Source of the DNA: Streptomyces sp. NBC_01214
Lineage (GTDB): Bacteria > Actinomycetota > Actinomycetes > Streptomycetales > Streptomycetaceae
Length of the DNA: 64,000 nucleotides
Assembly: GCF_026340975.1 (NCBI RefSeq)
Contig: NZ_JAPEOS010000001.1
Location: 1,882,501 to 1,946,500 of the forward strand
Reading direction: 5' to 3'
Positions 8,934 through 16,932 of the stretch are shown here, one piece after another; the first letter of the stretch is position 1, and each line of letters begins with the position of its first letter. The notes beneath the pieces are model-generated. The model was not told the DNA's origin. It saw nothing but the letters and a program-made list of their open reading frames with translations, and did not search any database. A program made the translations under genes and the position numbers.

Positions 8934-9734
8934 ATGTTGATCCGCTTCGACCCCGACGAATGGAAACCCACCCAGAGCAACACCCGCAGCCGAAGGTCGA
9001 CCGGCGGACTGGAGCCCGACCAGCTGGTCGTCTGGGATCGCCAGCCGTACCGCGTCATCGAAGTCCGCGAACGCGACCACGCCGACTGGACCGAGAACTA
9101 CCGCGCGGCCTGGGTCAAGCACGGCATGCCCGAACCCAGCTCCTGGTACTACCGTCCCCGCGTCGTCGTCATCCGCCACGACGACCAGCCCAACGCCAAA
9201 CCGCTTCACCTGCAGGCGCCGAACAACGCGAACTGGTACACGCTGCCTGAGCACTACTGGGTCTGCCGCCAGTGCAACGAGATCCCGCCGTGCCGCCACG
9301 TCCACAACGAGGGCATCATGGACCGCGCCTCTGAGCGGATGTCCAAGGACATGGCCCTCGTCCCCGGCGTGTGCCACGGATGCCGCGAGCCCATCACCGC
9401 GCGGCAGAGGTCGTTCACGTTCCCCGGCCCCAACCTGATCCGTCCTGACCTGGGCAACGGTTCCGCCGTCTTCCATACCCGCCGCGGCTGCATGGACTCG
9501 GTCAAGGCCTACGACCGGCGCTGGGCTGGAGCGGAGCCCGATCGGCAGCGGTTCTTCTACTGCAAGGGCTCCATGACCGAGCACCACGACAAGAGCACCG
9601 AGTGCACGAACCCGGCGTGCCTCGGTACGGGGCCGCTCACGGATTGGGTCGAGCACAAGATGTTCACCCGGCATCACCCTCGGGGCGGCTCAGTGGTGCA
9701 GGGCTGCTGGTGCCTGGCTGGCGCCGGGGTCTGA
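8934..9734 (+). CDS. Unknown phage-associated protein with Cys/His clusters
   Basis: This 266-residue protein starts at 8934 after GAAGGAGAAG. It contains several possible metal-binding groups: VCRQCNEIPPCRHVH (about residues 109-123), VCHGCREP (about 142-149), and a late Cys-rich region (CTNPACLG). The N-terminal 80 residues are charged, with several Trp and Tyr. I do not recognise the family. It is followed by a strong bidirectional hairpin and lies between the recombinase and opposing small genes. Confidence 0.6.
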   Translation: MLIRFDPDEWKPTQSNTRSRRSTGGLEPDQLVVWDRQPYRVIEVRERDHADWTENYRAAWVKHGMPEPSSWYYRPRVVVIRHDDQPNAKPLHLQAPNNANWYTLPEHYWVCRQCNEIPPCRHVHNEGIMDRASERMSKDMALVPGVCHGCREPITARQRSFTFPGPNLIRPDLGNGSAVFHTRRGCMDSVKAYDRRWAGAEPDRQRFFYCKGSMTEHHDKSTECTNPACLGTGPLTDWVEHKMFTRHHPRGGSVVQGCWCLAGAGV

Positions 9735-9744
9735 CCGCATGAAC

Positions 9745-9777
9745 GATGCCCCCGCCAGGGAAAGTGGCGGGGGCATC
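9745..9777. terminator. Bidirectional terminator hairpin
   Basis: A perfect 13-bp stem, GATGCCCCCGCCA (9745-9757) with TGGCGGGGGCATC (9765-9777), closes a 7-base loop. It sits between convergent genes ending at 9734 and 9802, so it can stop transcription from both sides. Confidence 0.75.
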
Positions 9778-9801
9778 GCTGCGGAAGCCTACCGACCGCG
9801 C

Positions 9802-10041
9802 TCACGTCTCCTCGTCCTCGGGCTGGTACACGTGCGGCTGCCCGCCCTGCCAGGCGATCGCCGACGAGTCCCCGTGGACCATGTCCTCGGGGTCGGGTAG
9901 GTCGATGCGCCGCAGGAACTCGATCAGGTCCGCGTCGCTGTACGCCACGCCGAGGACGGTGTCGACGCCGTGGATCCGGATGACGACCCGCCGGCCGCCG
10001 GTAGGGGAGATCCGGTGCACGAGGATCGGCGCATGCTCCAT
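9802..10041 (-). CDS. Small conserved-looking hypothetical protein
   Basis: The ATG at 10041 gives 79 residues (MEHAPILVHRIS...). A GTG at 10092 would add 17 residues. Neither start has a well-spaced Shine-Dalgarno site: GGAGGG abuts the inner ATG. The protein has a beta-rich start (RRVVIRIHGVDTVLGVAYSD) and an acidic end. I do not recognise the family. It is convergent with the preceding plus-strand gene. Confidence 0.45.
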   Translation of the reverse strand: MEHAPILVHRISPTGGRRVVIRIHGVDTVLGVAYSDADLIEFLRRIDLPDPEDMVHGDSSAIAWQGGQPHVYQPEDEET

Positions 10042-10214
10042 CCCTCCAGCCTGCGCGAGGGCGGGCGAGGCGGCATCCCGGGACAGCCTCACTGTCGGTG
10101 GCCCGTCGTACAGTCAGAGCATCCCATTCAAGGGTTGAGGCGGGCTGCCTCGCACTCGTTCCCGCCCTACCGGACCCCGGCCCCGGGGACAGCGCCCGGT
10201 GGGGCGGAAGCGCG

Positions 10215-10442
10215 TCAGGCCTCGACCGGCTCGCGGGCTGCGTCCTTGACGGCCTTCTCGACCTCGTACCGGTTCTTCTCGGACGCCGTCGCGTAGTCGG
10301 TCACCGCGACCTGCAGGGCGGAGGCCGCCTCCAGCCACGGTCGCCACGCCTCCCGGCTGTACGGGCCAGCCAGCGCCCGCTCCCGCGCCTGGTTCGCTGC
10401 ACGCTGGAGCTCGATCAATTCGTCGGTAGGTTCGATAGCCAC
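10215..10442 (-). CDS. Small helical hypothetical protein
   Basis: This 75-residue protein begins MAIEPTDELIELQRAAN and is almost wholly amphipathic helix, with a WRPWLEAASALQVAV segment in the middle. The next gene lies 9 bases upstream on the same strand, so the two probably share a transcript. No domain is recognised; the residue pattern and spacing support a real gene. Confidence 0.55.
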   Translation of the reverse strand: MAIEPTDELIELQRAANQARERALAGPYSREAWRPWLEAASALQVAVTDYATASEKNRYEVEKAVKDAAREPVEA

Positions 10443-10451
10443 CCAGGGATC

Positions 10452-10598
10452 CTAGGCCGCCAGCTCCTGCTCGGCGCGCACCGCCGCAGCCCACTCGACG
10501 ATCAGCCGGTGGTAGCGGTCGACATCCTCGGACGCCAGCATCCCGCCGGCCCACAGGCGGCGGATCTCCTCGTTCACCTGCTCGGCGGACCGGATCAT
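10452..10598 (-). CDS. Very small hypothetical protein (48 aa)
   Basis: An ATG at 10596-10598 (reverse) opens a 48-residue protein (MIRSAEQVNEEIRRLWAGGM...) ending TAG at 10452. It has balanced Glu/Arg content and helical periodicity, unlike antisense noise. It lies between and in line with two reverse genes at 9-base spacing on each side. The function is unknown. Confidence 0.55.
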   Translation of the reverse strand: MIRSAEQVNEEIRRLWAGGMLASEDVDRYHRLIVEWAAAVRAEQELAA

Positions 10599-10607
10599 GC
10601 ACCGATC

Positions 10608-11363
10608 CTACGAGCCGGCACCGACATCCGGAACGGGTCGGCCACCAGCCCACAAGGCATCCACGTGGTGCGCGAACCGGTCGAACAGGCCGTCCGGCTC
10701 CAGTCGACGCAGGTGCAGCATCGGTGATTCATGCCCGAGCAGGTTCGCGATGTGCGGGGTGACCAGCATCTGCTCGTCGAAGACGAAGACGGACAGGGCG
10801 ATGTGATCGTCGGAGAAGCGGGCCTCCAGACCCGGCACGGGCCCAATCTTCGCCAGCTGATCCAAGGTGATCCGGATGCGGGTGCCGACTGTCAGCGGCA
10901 CGCCCTCCACCTGCTCCCGCCGGCGGGTGACCTCCGACTCCGGATCACCGACGACGAACCGGACCTGGCAACCGGCCTCGGCCTTCGCCCGCAGCCTGGC
11001 CGCGACCCGCGGATGGTCCTGCCACAGGAAGTAGTTCGTGTACCCGGCGAAGACGAGACGTCGCTTCGCCCCGTCGATCAGGGCCGCCCACAGCGACGTC
11101 GGGCACGCGTTCCTGTACGGGTAGCTGGCGACGATCTCCCGGTCGGTCCCCAGCTTGATGGTCGACCTGACCGCCCGCGGCCACAGCATCTCCGGACCCA
11201 CTCCCAATACCTCTGCGACGGCCGTGCGCGTCCCGGGATGCGGGGCCCTCTCCGGCGACGACAGCCACCGGTCGACCGTCTTCCCTGACACTCCGACCTT
11301 ACGGGCCAGCTCGGCCCTGGTCATACGGGCGTCGGTGAGGGCATCTCTCAGCGCGACATTCAC
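10608..11363 (-). CDS. XRE-family regulator with DUF5919 C-terminal domain
   Basis: I chose the GTG at 11363, which starts MNVALRDALTDARMTRAELARKVG; upstream extension is Arg-rich low-complexity sequence. Residues 1-65 are a Cro/CI helix-turn-helix (RAELARKVGVSGKTVDRW). Residues 85-250 match the domain found after such HTHs in Streptomyces (RRLVFAGYTNYFLW, then VRFVVGDPESEV, FDEQMLVTPHIANLLGHE), annotated as DUF5919 and distantly phospholipase D-like. A nucleotide or ligand sensor role is possible. It lies divergent to a 62-residue gene, as in other Streptomyces. Confidence 0.7.
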   Translation of the reverse strand: MNVALRDALTDARMTRAELARKVGVSGKTVDRWLSSPERAPHPGTRTAVAEVLGVGPEMLWPRAVRSTIKLGTDREIVASYPYRNACPTSLWAALIDGAKRRLVFAGYTNYFLWQDHPRVAARLRAKAEAGCQVRFVVGDPESEVTRRREQVEGVPLTVGTRIRITLDQLAKIGPVPGLEARFSDDHIALSVFVFDEQMLVTPHIANLLGHESPMLHLRRLEPDGLFDRFAHHVDALWAGGRPVPDVGAGS

Positions 11364-11446
11364 GGGCCCGACGCTACCGGCGATGCGTCCCAGGTGTCCC
11401 ACAAAGGACGGTAGAAGCGTCCCCCGTGGCCGGGCAGAGTACGGGC

Positions 11447-11635
11447 ATGAACCAGCCCCCACCCCTCCCGCCGGTCGGCGACCTGTCCGAGCAGCAGGTC
11501 CGCGGCGCCGCCTGCGTCTACTGCGGGATCTGCCTTGAAGGCGCGCCCGCGGTCGACCTCGGCGAGCGTCGGACTCGCCGGGCTGGCGACACGGTCCGGT
11601 GGTTCCCGCGGGCCTGCCGGCTGCCGCATCCATGA
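11447..11635 (+). CDS. Small Cys-containing hypothetical protein
   Basis: The ATG at 11447 gives 62 residues, MNQPPPLPPVGDLSEQQVRG then AACVYCGICLEG. The CVYCGIC cluster could bind a metal but has no matching second pair, so a zinc finger is uncertain. Divergent pairing with a DUF5919-type regulator is a recurring Streptomyces arrangement as I remember it. A GC-rich inverted repeat follows the stop (about 11638-11678). Confidence 0.5.
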   Translation: MNQPPPLPPVGDLSEQQVRGAACVYCGICLEGAPAVDLGERRTRRAGDTVRWFPRACRLPHP

Positions 11636-11893
11636 GCCCCCGCCCGTCCCGATGCGGCGGCTACGGGGCGGGCGGGTATGCAATGCAATCGAAACCGGAC
11701 AGTAGGTTTGACAGAATTTATCGGTCGTATGTTCGAGCAAACATTAGTCAACCGCTAGGTAGAACCTGACAGTTCGTGACGTTTGCGCAGGTGGCAGGCG
11801 CGATAGCGCCCGCATATATCTACCGACCCACTGGCGGACCCGTGCATGGGCCAGGCAGACTGGGGCAACCGCAGAGGGTGGCCGAAAGGGCAC

Positions 11894-12136
11894 CTATGAA
11901 TTTGGCGGCAGCAAGCTCTTTACCGACACACGGAGGACGCAGGCGATGCGCAACAAGTGGCTGATCTTCGCGTCTGTCGTGCCGCCCTCAAGGCGCTGGA
12001 TCGTCGAACGGTCGATGCCGGCATGTTGAGCCAGGCGCTCCTGTGTCAGGCCCTCGTGAATCCGGGCTACGCGGATGCGGTCGCCCACGGCTCTCTGGGC
12101 TTCGCGGATCCACGGATCTTGTTCTGCTGACACCAA
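11894..12136 (-). CDS. XRE-family helix-turn-helix protein
   Basis: This 80-residue protein is nearly all Cro/CI-type HTH: VGDRIRVARIHEGLTQERLAQHAGID, then RSTIQRLEGGTTDAKISHLLRIACVLRVSV. The start is TTG at 12136 or GTG at 12133, with no strong ribosome-binding site. The size and solitary domain fit a small repressor controlling a mobile element. Nothing in the sequence identifies its operator. Confidence 0.7.
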   Translation of the reverse strand: MVSAEQDPWIREAQRAVGDRIRVARIHEGLTQERLAQHAGIDRSTIQRLEGGTTDAKISHLLRIACVLRVSVKSLLPPNS

Positions 12137-12320
12137 CCCAGGTCAGCTCAACAAGATCATTCTGTCAGCAGCAGAACTGAAGCACTGTCTGATCTAGGTC
12201 GATCGGTCGGCCGACAGGCAACCTACTTGGGTGGATCGCCGCCAGGTGCGGCGAGCCGCTCGCGCAACGTGTCGGGGACGTGCCCCGTGGACTTGCCCCC
12301 CTCGCGGGTGCCCGGCACTG

Positions 12321-12354
12321 CGTCCCCCGATCCGCTACCGTGGATCGGGGGACG
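12321..12354. terminator. Strong hairpin, possible terminator
   Basis: A perfect 13-bp stem, CGTCCCCCGATCC (12321-12333) with GGATCGGGGGACG (12342-12354), has an 8-base loop. It lies in the 400-base gene-free stretch left of the tRNA-end repeat; apart from the arm-like repeats nothing else is visible in that stretch. Confidence 0.5.
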
Positions 12355-12428
12355 CGCCATTTGGCCTCTCACCTGCAGCGATGAACAGGGCGAGTGGGAG
12401 CGAGATGGGAGCGGACCTTGCGACTCGT

Positions 12429-12471
12429 AACGACTTGAGGTAACCGCAAGCGACCGCAAACGACCTGAGGT
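12429..12471 (+). repeat. Candidate integrase arm-type repeats beside att site 1
   Basis: AACGACTTGAGGT (12429-12441) recurs as AACGACCTGAGGT (12459-12471), with CCGCAAGCGA and CCGCAAACGA between them. They lie 70-110 bp left of the attachment core, the distance expected for arm-binding sites of tyrosine integrases. This is inference from position and repetition. Confidence 0.45.
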
Positions 12472-12540
12472 GTTGGAGATTTCGCAGGTCACGCAACGTG
12501 CGGACCTCTGATCAGGTGACATCCAACCGGTGAGGCGCCT

Positions 12541-12585
12541 CTTACAAAGCAGATGTCGGCGGTTCGAAACCGTCCGCGCCCACCA
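12541..12585 (+). repeat. Attachment site 1: tRNA 3'-end copy (likely tRNA-Val, TAC)
   Basis: Counting back from the final CCA, this 45-base segment fits tRNA positions 32-76: anticodon loop CTTACAA, 3' stem AGCAG, T arm GGCGG-TTCGAAA-CCGTC, acceptor strand CGCGCCC, then ACCA. The 5' half of a tRNA is absent upstream, so it is not a functional gene. The copy at 26902 is identical over 53 bases, and a 39-base copy lies at 36482. It is followed by a terminator and an integrase gene, the standard layout of an AICE junction. Confidence 0.85.
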
Positions 12586-12592
12586 GCACGAA

Positions 12593-12623
12593 GGCCCCCA
12601 ACCGATCTTGGTTGGGGGCCTTT
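12593..12623 (+). terminator. Terminator next to att site 1
   Basis: GGCCCCCAACC (12593-12603) pairs perfectly with GGTTGGGGGCC (12610-12620) across a 6-base loop, followed by TTT. It lies 8 bases beyond the tRNA CCA and can also stop the converging integrase transcript. A near-identical element follows att site 3. Confidence 0.75.
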
Positions 12624-12648
12624 GACGGTTCCAAGTGACGGCAGTGGC

Positions 12649-13797
12649 CTACTCGGTCGGCCGCCGACGGCGCAGCATCCGGTCCATGTGTCCCATGGCC
12701 TCGCGCCTGCCGCCGTCAGCCACGTGGGTGTAGATGTTCATCGTGACGGCGATCTGTGAGTGACCCAGGATCTCCATCACCACCCGCGGTGCCACCCCGG
12801 CCGCGAACAGCAGGGTGGCGCACCCGTGCCGCGCGTCGTGCAGCCGGATCCGCGGCAGGCCGGCATCCTGCCCGATCCGCTCGAAAGACCGGCTGATGTT
12901 GCGCGGCTCGACCGGCCGGCCGGTGCGGGTGGTGAACACGTAGTCGCTCTCCTCCCACTCCTTGTCCTTGGCCGCAGCCTGCAACGCGGCCTGCCGCATC
13001 CGCTGCCACCGCAGGGGCGCGACGCACATTTGGGGGAGGGGGATGACCCTGCTCCGCCGGTTCTTGGTGGAGTCCGCGTACAGCTCCTTCTGTACCCGCT
13101 GGATCTGGTTCCGCACGGTCAGAGTCCGACGATCGAGGTCGATGTCGGACCAGCGCAGCCCGAGGATCTCGCCCCGACGCAGCCCCAGGGCGACCGCCAG
13201 CACGAACGCCGCGTACAGCGGGTCGCGCCGACTGGCTTCCAGGAACGTGAGCGTCTGGTCGAGATCCCACGGCTTCAACTCACGCTGGACGACGCGCGGC
13301 GCCGGTACGAGCATCACCACGTTGCGGCTGATCAGCTCCTCCCGGTTCGCCGCCGTGAGCGCGCTGCGCAGCACGCGGTGCGACTCCTTCGCCGTCGCGG
13401 CGGAAGCTTGCGCGGTCACGGCAGCCACCATCCGCCGCACGTCCCGCACCCCGAGGGTCTCCAGACGCTTCGAGCCCAGATGCGGGATGAGGTACAGACG
13501 GACGTGGGTCTCGTACTTGGCGTACGTCGTCTTCTTGCGGTCGTGCTTGACGAACGTCTCCAGCCAGAACGGCAACCACTCGGACAGCTTGGCCGAGCGG
13601 GTAGGCGTCGGCACGCCCTGCCGGTCGCGGAGGACCAGCTCCTGACGCTTGGTGTCACACTCCTCCCACGTCTTGCCGTACACGGTCTTCCGGCTGCGGG
13701 TGCCGTCGGGCTGCGGGACGTAGACGCGCGCCTCGTATCGACCGTCGCTGCGCAGCCAGATGCTGCCGGCGCCGTTCGGGTTCCTCTTGCGTGCCAT
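12649..13797 (-). CDS. int: AICE tyrosine integrase (element 1)
   Basis: This 382-residue integrase has an N-terminal AP2-like DNA-binding domain (SIWLRSDGRYEARVYVPQPDGTR, residues 12-34), a SAM-like core-binding domain (residues 65-150) and a complete catalytic domain: Arg in GLRRGEILGLRW, His-x-x-Arg in HDARHGCATLL, His in EILGHSQIAV, Tyr in NIYTHV. It would excise and integrate element 1 at the tRNA end, which lies 64 bp downstream of its stop. Its start overlaps the xis stop. It is about as long as, and very similar to, the second integrase at 27015. Confidence 0.92.
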   Translation of the reverse strand: MARKRNPNGAGSIWLRSDGRYEARVYVPQPDGTRSRKTVYGKTWEECDTKRQELVLRDRQGVPTPTRSAKLSEWLPFWLETFVKHDRKKTTYAKYETHVRLYLIPHLGSKRLETLGVRDVRRMVAAVTAQASAATAKESHRVLRSALTAANREELISRNVVMLVPAPRVVQRELKPWDLDQTLTFLEASRRDPLYAAFVLAVALGLRRGEILGLRWSDIDLDRRTLTVRNQIQRVQKELYADSTKNRRSRVIPLPQMCVAPLRWQRMRQAALQAAAKDKEWEESDYVFTTRTGRPVEPRNISRSFERIGQDAGLPRIRLHDARHGCATLLFAAGVAPRVVMEILGHSQIAVTMNIYTHVADGGRREAMGHMDRMLRRRRPTE

Positions 13798-13994
13798 CAG
13801 GCTGCTTCCTCCAACTTGGCTTCCAGATAGGCGCGAACGCTGTCTGCGGGGATCCGGCGCGAGCGGCCCTCGGTGAAGCTCGGGAGGGCGCGGGAGCGGA
13901 TCAGGTTGTAGACGGTGAAGCGGCTGAGCCGCAGGGCGGCCATGACCTCGGGAACGGTCAAGGCCTGGTGCGTGGTGGGCAGGGCTGAACTCAC
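13797..13994 (-). CDS. xis: Excisionase (element 1), helix-turn-helix
   Basis: The GTG at 13994 gives 65 residues; a longer reading from 14123 exists but runs into the repeat cluster. The core QALTVPEVMAALRLSRFTVYNLIRSR followed by RSRRIPADSVRAYLEAK is a MerR/HTH_17 excisionase fold, with the recognition helix around SRFTVYNLI. It would bend DNA at the attachment site to favour excision. The stop shares bases with the integrase start (ATGA on the reverse strand), so the two are coupled. Confidence 0.85.
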   Translation of the reverse strand: MSSALPTTHQALTVPEVMAALRLSRFTVYNLIRSRALPSFTEGRSRRIPADSVRAYLEAKLEEAA

Positions 13995-14117
13995 TGCGGC
14001 CTCCGTGGGCGTGGTAAGAGCGCGTGTGTCCGAGGTGGGGATTTCTGCGTCATCGCGTTGTCTACGTCGCTCGCAGGTCTGACCTGCGGCTTTCGATGAC
14101 TCGGGGGTGGGGCCATG

Positions 14118-14261
14118 CGTCACCGGCTTGCGTCACCGTCACCGGGGTGACGCGGGCCGGTGACGTGGGTGACGTGTGGTGACGCAGCCGTTGGCCGCTT
14201 GCGTCACCGGTGTAGCCGCAGGTCATGGGCCGTTTGGAGCCTCGTTGTGACGTGGGTGACG
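14118..14261. repeat. Iteron-like cluster of GTGACG/CGTCAC
   Basis: Ten copies of GTGACG or its complement occur in 144 bp, at 14118, 14131, 14137, 14147, 14160, 14169, 14179, 14202, 14247 and 14256, in both orientations. The cluster lies upstream of xis-int and beyond the end of the replication ATPase gene. Such clusters serve as replication origins or as operators for element repressors. The remaining sequence to 14385 shows no gene. Confidence 0.6.
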
Positions 14262-14384
14262 CAGCGTCTCTTCTCTTAGGAAAAATAGAGGGGTGGTTTC
14301 TGTTGTGGTGCGGTGCGTCTTCGAGCGTGAAGAGGGAGCCGCTGCGCGGCACGTCCCTTGCAGCGGCGGCAAGCCGCCGGAACA

Positions 14385-14427
14385 GCAAGAGGAGCACGCA
14401 CCCCCGGGTGGCGGGTGCTCTTCTTGC
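14385..14427 (-). terminator. Terminator-like hairpin after replication genes
   Basis: GCAAGAGGAGCAC (14385-14397) pairs with GTGCTCTTCTTGC (14415-14427) with a single G-T wobble, plus inner GC pairs. It lies 28 bases downstream of the reverse-strand ATPase gene, the right place for its terminator. Confidence 0.55.
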
Positions 14428-14454
14428 TTGAACGCGGGGGTGTGGCGGCGCCGG

Positions 14455-15930
14455 TCAGAACGCGGCCTGCTGCTGGCCGGGCGGTGGGGCGGCGGGTCGG
14501 GTCATCTCGATGTAGCGGGCGGTACTGGTGCGGCCCCAGTCGACGAGGACGCCGCGTGCAGCGAGGGTGGGCTGGAGCCGCTTGAGGCGGTCGGAGAGGA
14601 CTTTGCCGGTCGTGGGCCACCCCTTGGGCAGGGTGCGGAAGTCGTCTCCGGTGTAGAGCTGGGTGAGGGCGTGCAGCAACTCGGTGGACGTCATCCGCAC
14701 CTCGGCGCCCGGGTCTAGGCCGGCGGCGTGCTTGAGGGTGGTCTGTGCGAGGAGGTCGCCTTCGATGACGTCGTCATTGAGTTCGTCCAGGGTCGCCCGG
14801 TAGGCGTTCAGCACTCCGAGCCCCTTGGCCGCGTCGAGCTGCGCGCAGAGGTGGGCGAAGTCGGCCATCCGCAGGTCGGCGGGGATGTCGGCCTGGGTCG
14901 CCCGCACCTTAACGGTCAGGTCCAGCAGGGAGCCGAGGATGACGGGCAGCACCTGTGCGAACTCCGCCCAAAGCTCCGCCTCCGTCCGCCGGACGCGGGG
15001 CCGTTCCAGGCGCAGGGTCAGGAGGCGTTCGGCGAGGTCGGGGCGGATGACGCCGACGTCGATGCCTGTCAGGAGGAGGGGGCGGCGGTAGCGGGAGCGG
15101 TAGACGTCGCCGTCGCTGAACAGCGCGCGTTTGATGCTTTCGGCGCCGGTGACGATGCAGCACATGAGGTCGGAGAGGTCCGGGGGGAGGTGGGAGAGGT
15201 TGTCGAGGGCGGTGACCCATCCGGCGGCGACGGCCGTGATCAGGTTCTCTTCGTCCTTCGGTGCGCGGCGCAGGTCGCCGGTCATGCCTTCGATGATCCG
15301 CATCAGCATGCGGGCTGCGGTCGACTTGCCGGCGCCTTGGGGGCCGGTGAGGAACGGGGCGGGGACGGGTACGGTCGGCTCCAGGCAGCCGATCAGCCAC
15401 GCGATGGCCAGGCACTCGCTCTCGGCGCTGGCGTAGTTGCACAGCCGCATCAGGAGGTCGATGCCCTTGCCGTCGGTGTCCTTCTCCGGGAGGGGGAGTT
15501 CGCCGGTGAGCTGGGTGCGCCGCCAGCAGACCTCGCGCGGGTCGGGGGTGAGGATGTCCCAGCCGTTGGGGTGGATGCGGATCGACTGGCCGTCGTCTCG
15601 GCCCAGGTCGAGCCAGGTCGCGCCGTCGAACCCGGGCGCTACGCGGATGTGGGTGGCCTGTACGTCCTGGCTGAGCGCGAGTGCTTCGATCAAGTCCAAT
15701 GCCTCCTTGAGTGCCGAGCCGTTGAAGGAGCCGATCCCGTCGTTGTAGAGGCCGACCATGAGTTCCTGTCGGTGGCTGCCGGTCGTGCCCTGGGAGCGGA
15801 TCGGGCGGGCGACGGGGTGGCCGTTCTTCTGCGCGTAGACGGTGCCTTCGGTGGTGCGGAAGTACCGGAAGTGGGCCTGTGCGTAGTCGGTGATGATCTG
15901 CCGGGCCGGGTTCTTCTCGTCCTCGGACAT
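14455..15930 (-). CDS. AICE replication ATPase / putative helicase
   Basis: This 491-residue protein has a clear Walker A (LTGPQGAGKSTAARML, about residues 203-218) and a region that could supply Walker B (GWVTALDNLSHLPPDLSD). The layout, a 190-residue N-terminal domain, a P-loop core and a winged-helix-like C-terminus (LPKGWPTTGKVLSDRLKRLQP), fits helicases encoded beside primase-polymerases on AICEs. It begins 2 bases from the stop of the primase-like gene, so both are one operon. It probably unwinds the element origin during replication. The helicase class is inference. Confidence 0.75.
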   Translation of the reverse strand: MSEDEKNPARQIITDYAQAHFRYFRTTEGTVYAQKNGHPVARPIRSQGTTGSHRQELMVGLYNDGIGSFNGSALKEALDLIEALALSQDVQATHIRVAPGFDGATWLDLGRDDGQSIRIHPNGWDILTPDPREVCWRRTQLTGELPLPEKDTDGKGIDLLMRLCNYASAESECLAIAWLIGCLEPTVPVPAPFLTGPQGAGKSTAARMLMRIIEGMTGDLRRAPKDEENLITAVAAGWVTALDNLSHLPPDLSDLMCCIVTGAESIKRALFSDGDVYRSRYRRPLLLTGIDVGVIRPDLAERLLTLRLERPRVRRTEAELWAEFAQVLPVILGSLLDLTVKVRATQADIPADLRMADFAHLCAQLDAAKGLGVLNAYRATLDELNDDVIEGDLLAQTTLKHAAGLDPGAEVRMTSTELLHALTQLYTGDDFRTLPKGWPTTGKVLSDRLKRLQPTLAARGVLVDWGRTSTARYIEMTRPAAPPPGQQQAAF

Positions 15931-15932
15931 CG

Positions 15933-16817
15933 CTACATCCCCAGCTTGGTGCGGGCGTTGGTCCAGGCGATCTCGCAGTGCCGCAGGGACTCGCCCTTGG
16001 CCTGGGCGGCGGTGAACAGCCGATCGATGTGGTTCTCGGTGAGGCAGCCGCACCAGCCGTGCGCGGACAGCACAGCAAGGAACGTCCGGTACACGGTCCT
16101 GTGGATGGCTTCGGACGCCTCTTTGATGCGCTGCTCGGCCATGGCGATACCGCGTTCCAGGTAGGTGGGCGTGCGGTGGCGACACACCGCGTCCCCGGAC
16201 GGCGCGGGCGCTACGACGTTGGACGGTGCCGGTGCGACCGCGGCGACCTCCTTCACGGCGAGTGCGCGCACGGAATCGGGCAGCAGGGCCATGCGTCCGG
16301 TGCCGGGGCCGAGCCAGCGGGCGTAGGACCACGCGGACTTGATGTCCACGCCGGGCCGTACGCCGTTGTGCGAGGTCATGGTGCCGAGGTAGATCCAGTG
16401 CTCCCCGCGGGTCGTGGTCACGGTCTTGGTCGCCGGCATGTTCTCGCGGGCCCACATGACCGCGTCGCGGTTGTCAAGGTCCACGACGGTGAGTGCCGCG
16501 CCGCCGGGGTGGTAGGCGACGGCCGCGGCCTGCCTCCACGCCCTGGCCCATGCGGGCGAGGTGAGGATGTGCGGGTCGGTCGTGGCGGCCGCCCAGCCGT
16601 GGCAGGGGGCGGGGCACTCGCACGGTCCGGCGGCCAGCATGTGCGGCCGGTCCCCGCACGCCGAGTCCTTGCAGCTTCGGCAGTTCCCGAAGGGCTTCTT
16701 GCCCTCCCGGAGCGGCATCGCAGGCAGGCCGAGTTCGGCGAGTTGGAGCGCGGTGCGCAGGTGGGCAGGTGAAGCCGAGCTGGCGGGGTCTCGCGCGACG
16801 TCGGCGGTCTGGGTCAT
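15933..16817 (-). CDS. Bifunctional DNA primase/polymerase (Prim-Pol)
   Basis: The start MTQTADVARD at 16817 gives 294 residues. The Prim-Pol core is visible: a Cys-rich insert (FGNCRSCKDSACG, then CECPAPCHGWAAATTDP), the catalytic acidic motif ALTVVDLDNRDAVMW (about residues 109-123), the RGEHWIYLG motif, and DIKSAWSYARWLGPG. These proteins prime and extend DNA during plasmid and AICE replication. It pairs with the downstream ATPase, replacing the rolling-circle RepSA used by pSAM2 and by element 2. Confidence 0.85.
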   Translation of the reverse strand: MTQTADVARDPASSASPAHLRTALQLAELGLPAMPLREGKKPFGNCRSCKDSACGDRPHMLAAGPCECPAPCHGWAAATTDPHILTSPAWARAWRQAAAVAYHPGGAALTVVDLDNRDAVMWARENMPATKTVTTTRGEHWIYLGTMTSHNGVRPGVDIKSAWSYARWLGPGTGRMALLPDSVRALAVKEVAAVAPAPSNVVAPAPSGDAVCRHRTPTYLERGIAMAEQRIKEASEAIHRTVYRTFLAVLSAHGWCGCLTENHIDRLFTAAQAKGESLRHCEIAWTNARTKLGM

Positions 16818-16932
16818 GCTGGTCTCTCCAGTTCTTGAGTGTTCTGGATGAGAGCGGCCCCGGTCATTGGCGTGAATGGGGGCCGCTCTCGGCATGTCGG
16901 ACGGGGGATGCGGAATCTCTGCCGATGGCGGG

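Noticed and set aside
12541-12585. Complete tRNA gene at the repeated tRNA end
   Set aside because: Only positions 32-76 are present. The 5' acceptor, D arm and 5' anticodon stem cannot be found upstream at any of the three copies.
13797-14123. Long (108-residue) form of the element-1 excisionase
   Set aside because: The extra 43 residues run through the iteron-like repeats and lack similarity to xis; the GTG at 13994 fits the 62-residue partner in element 2.
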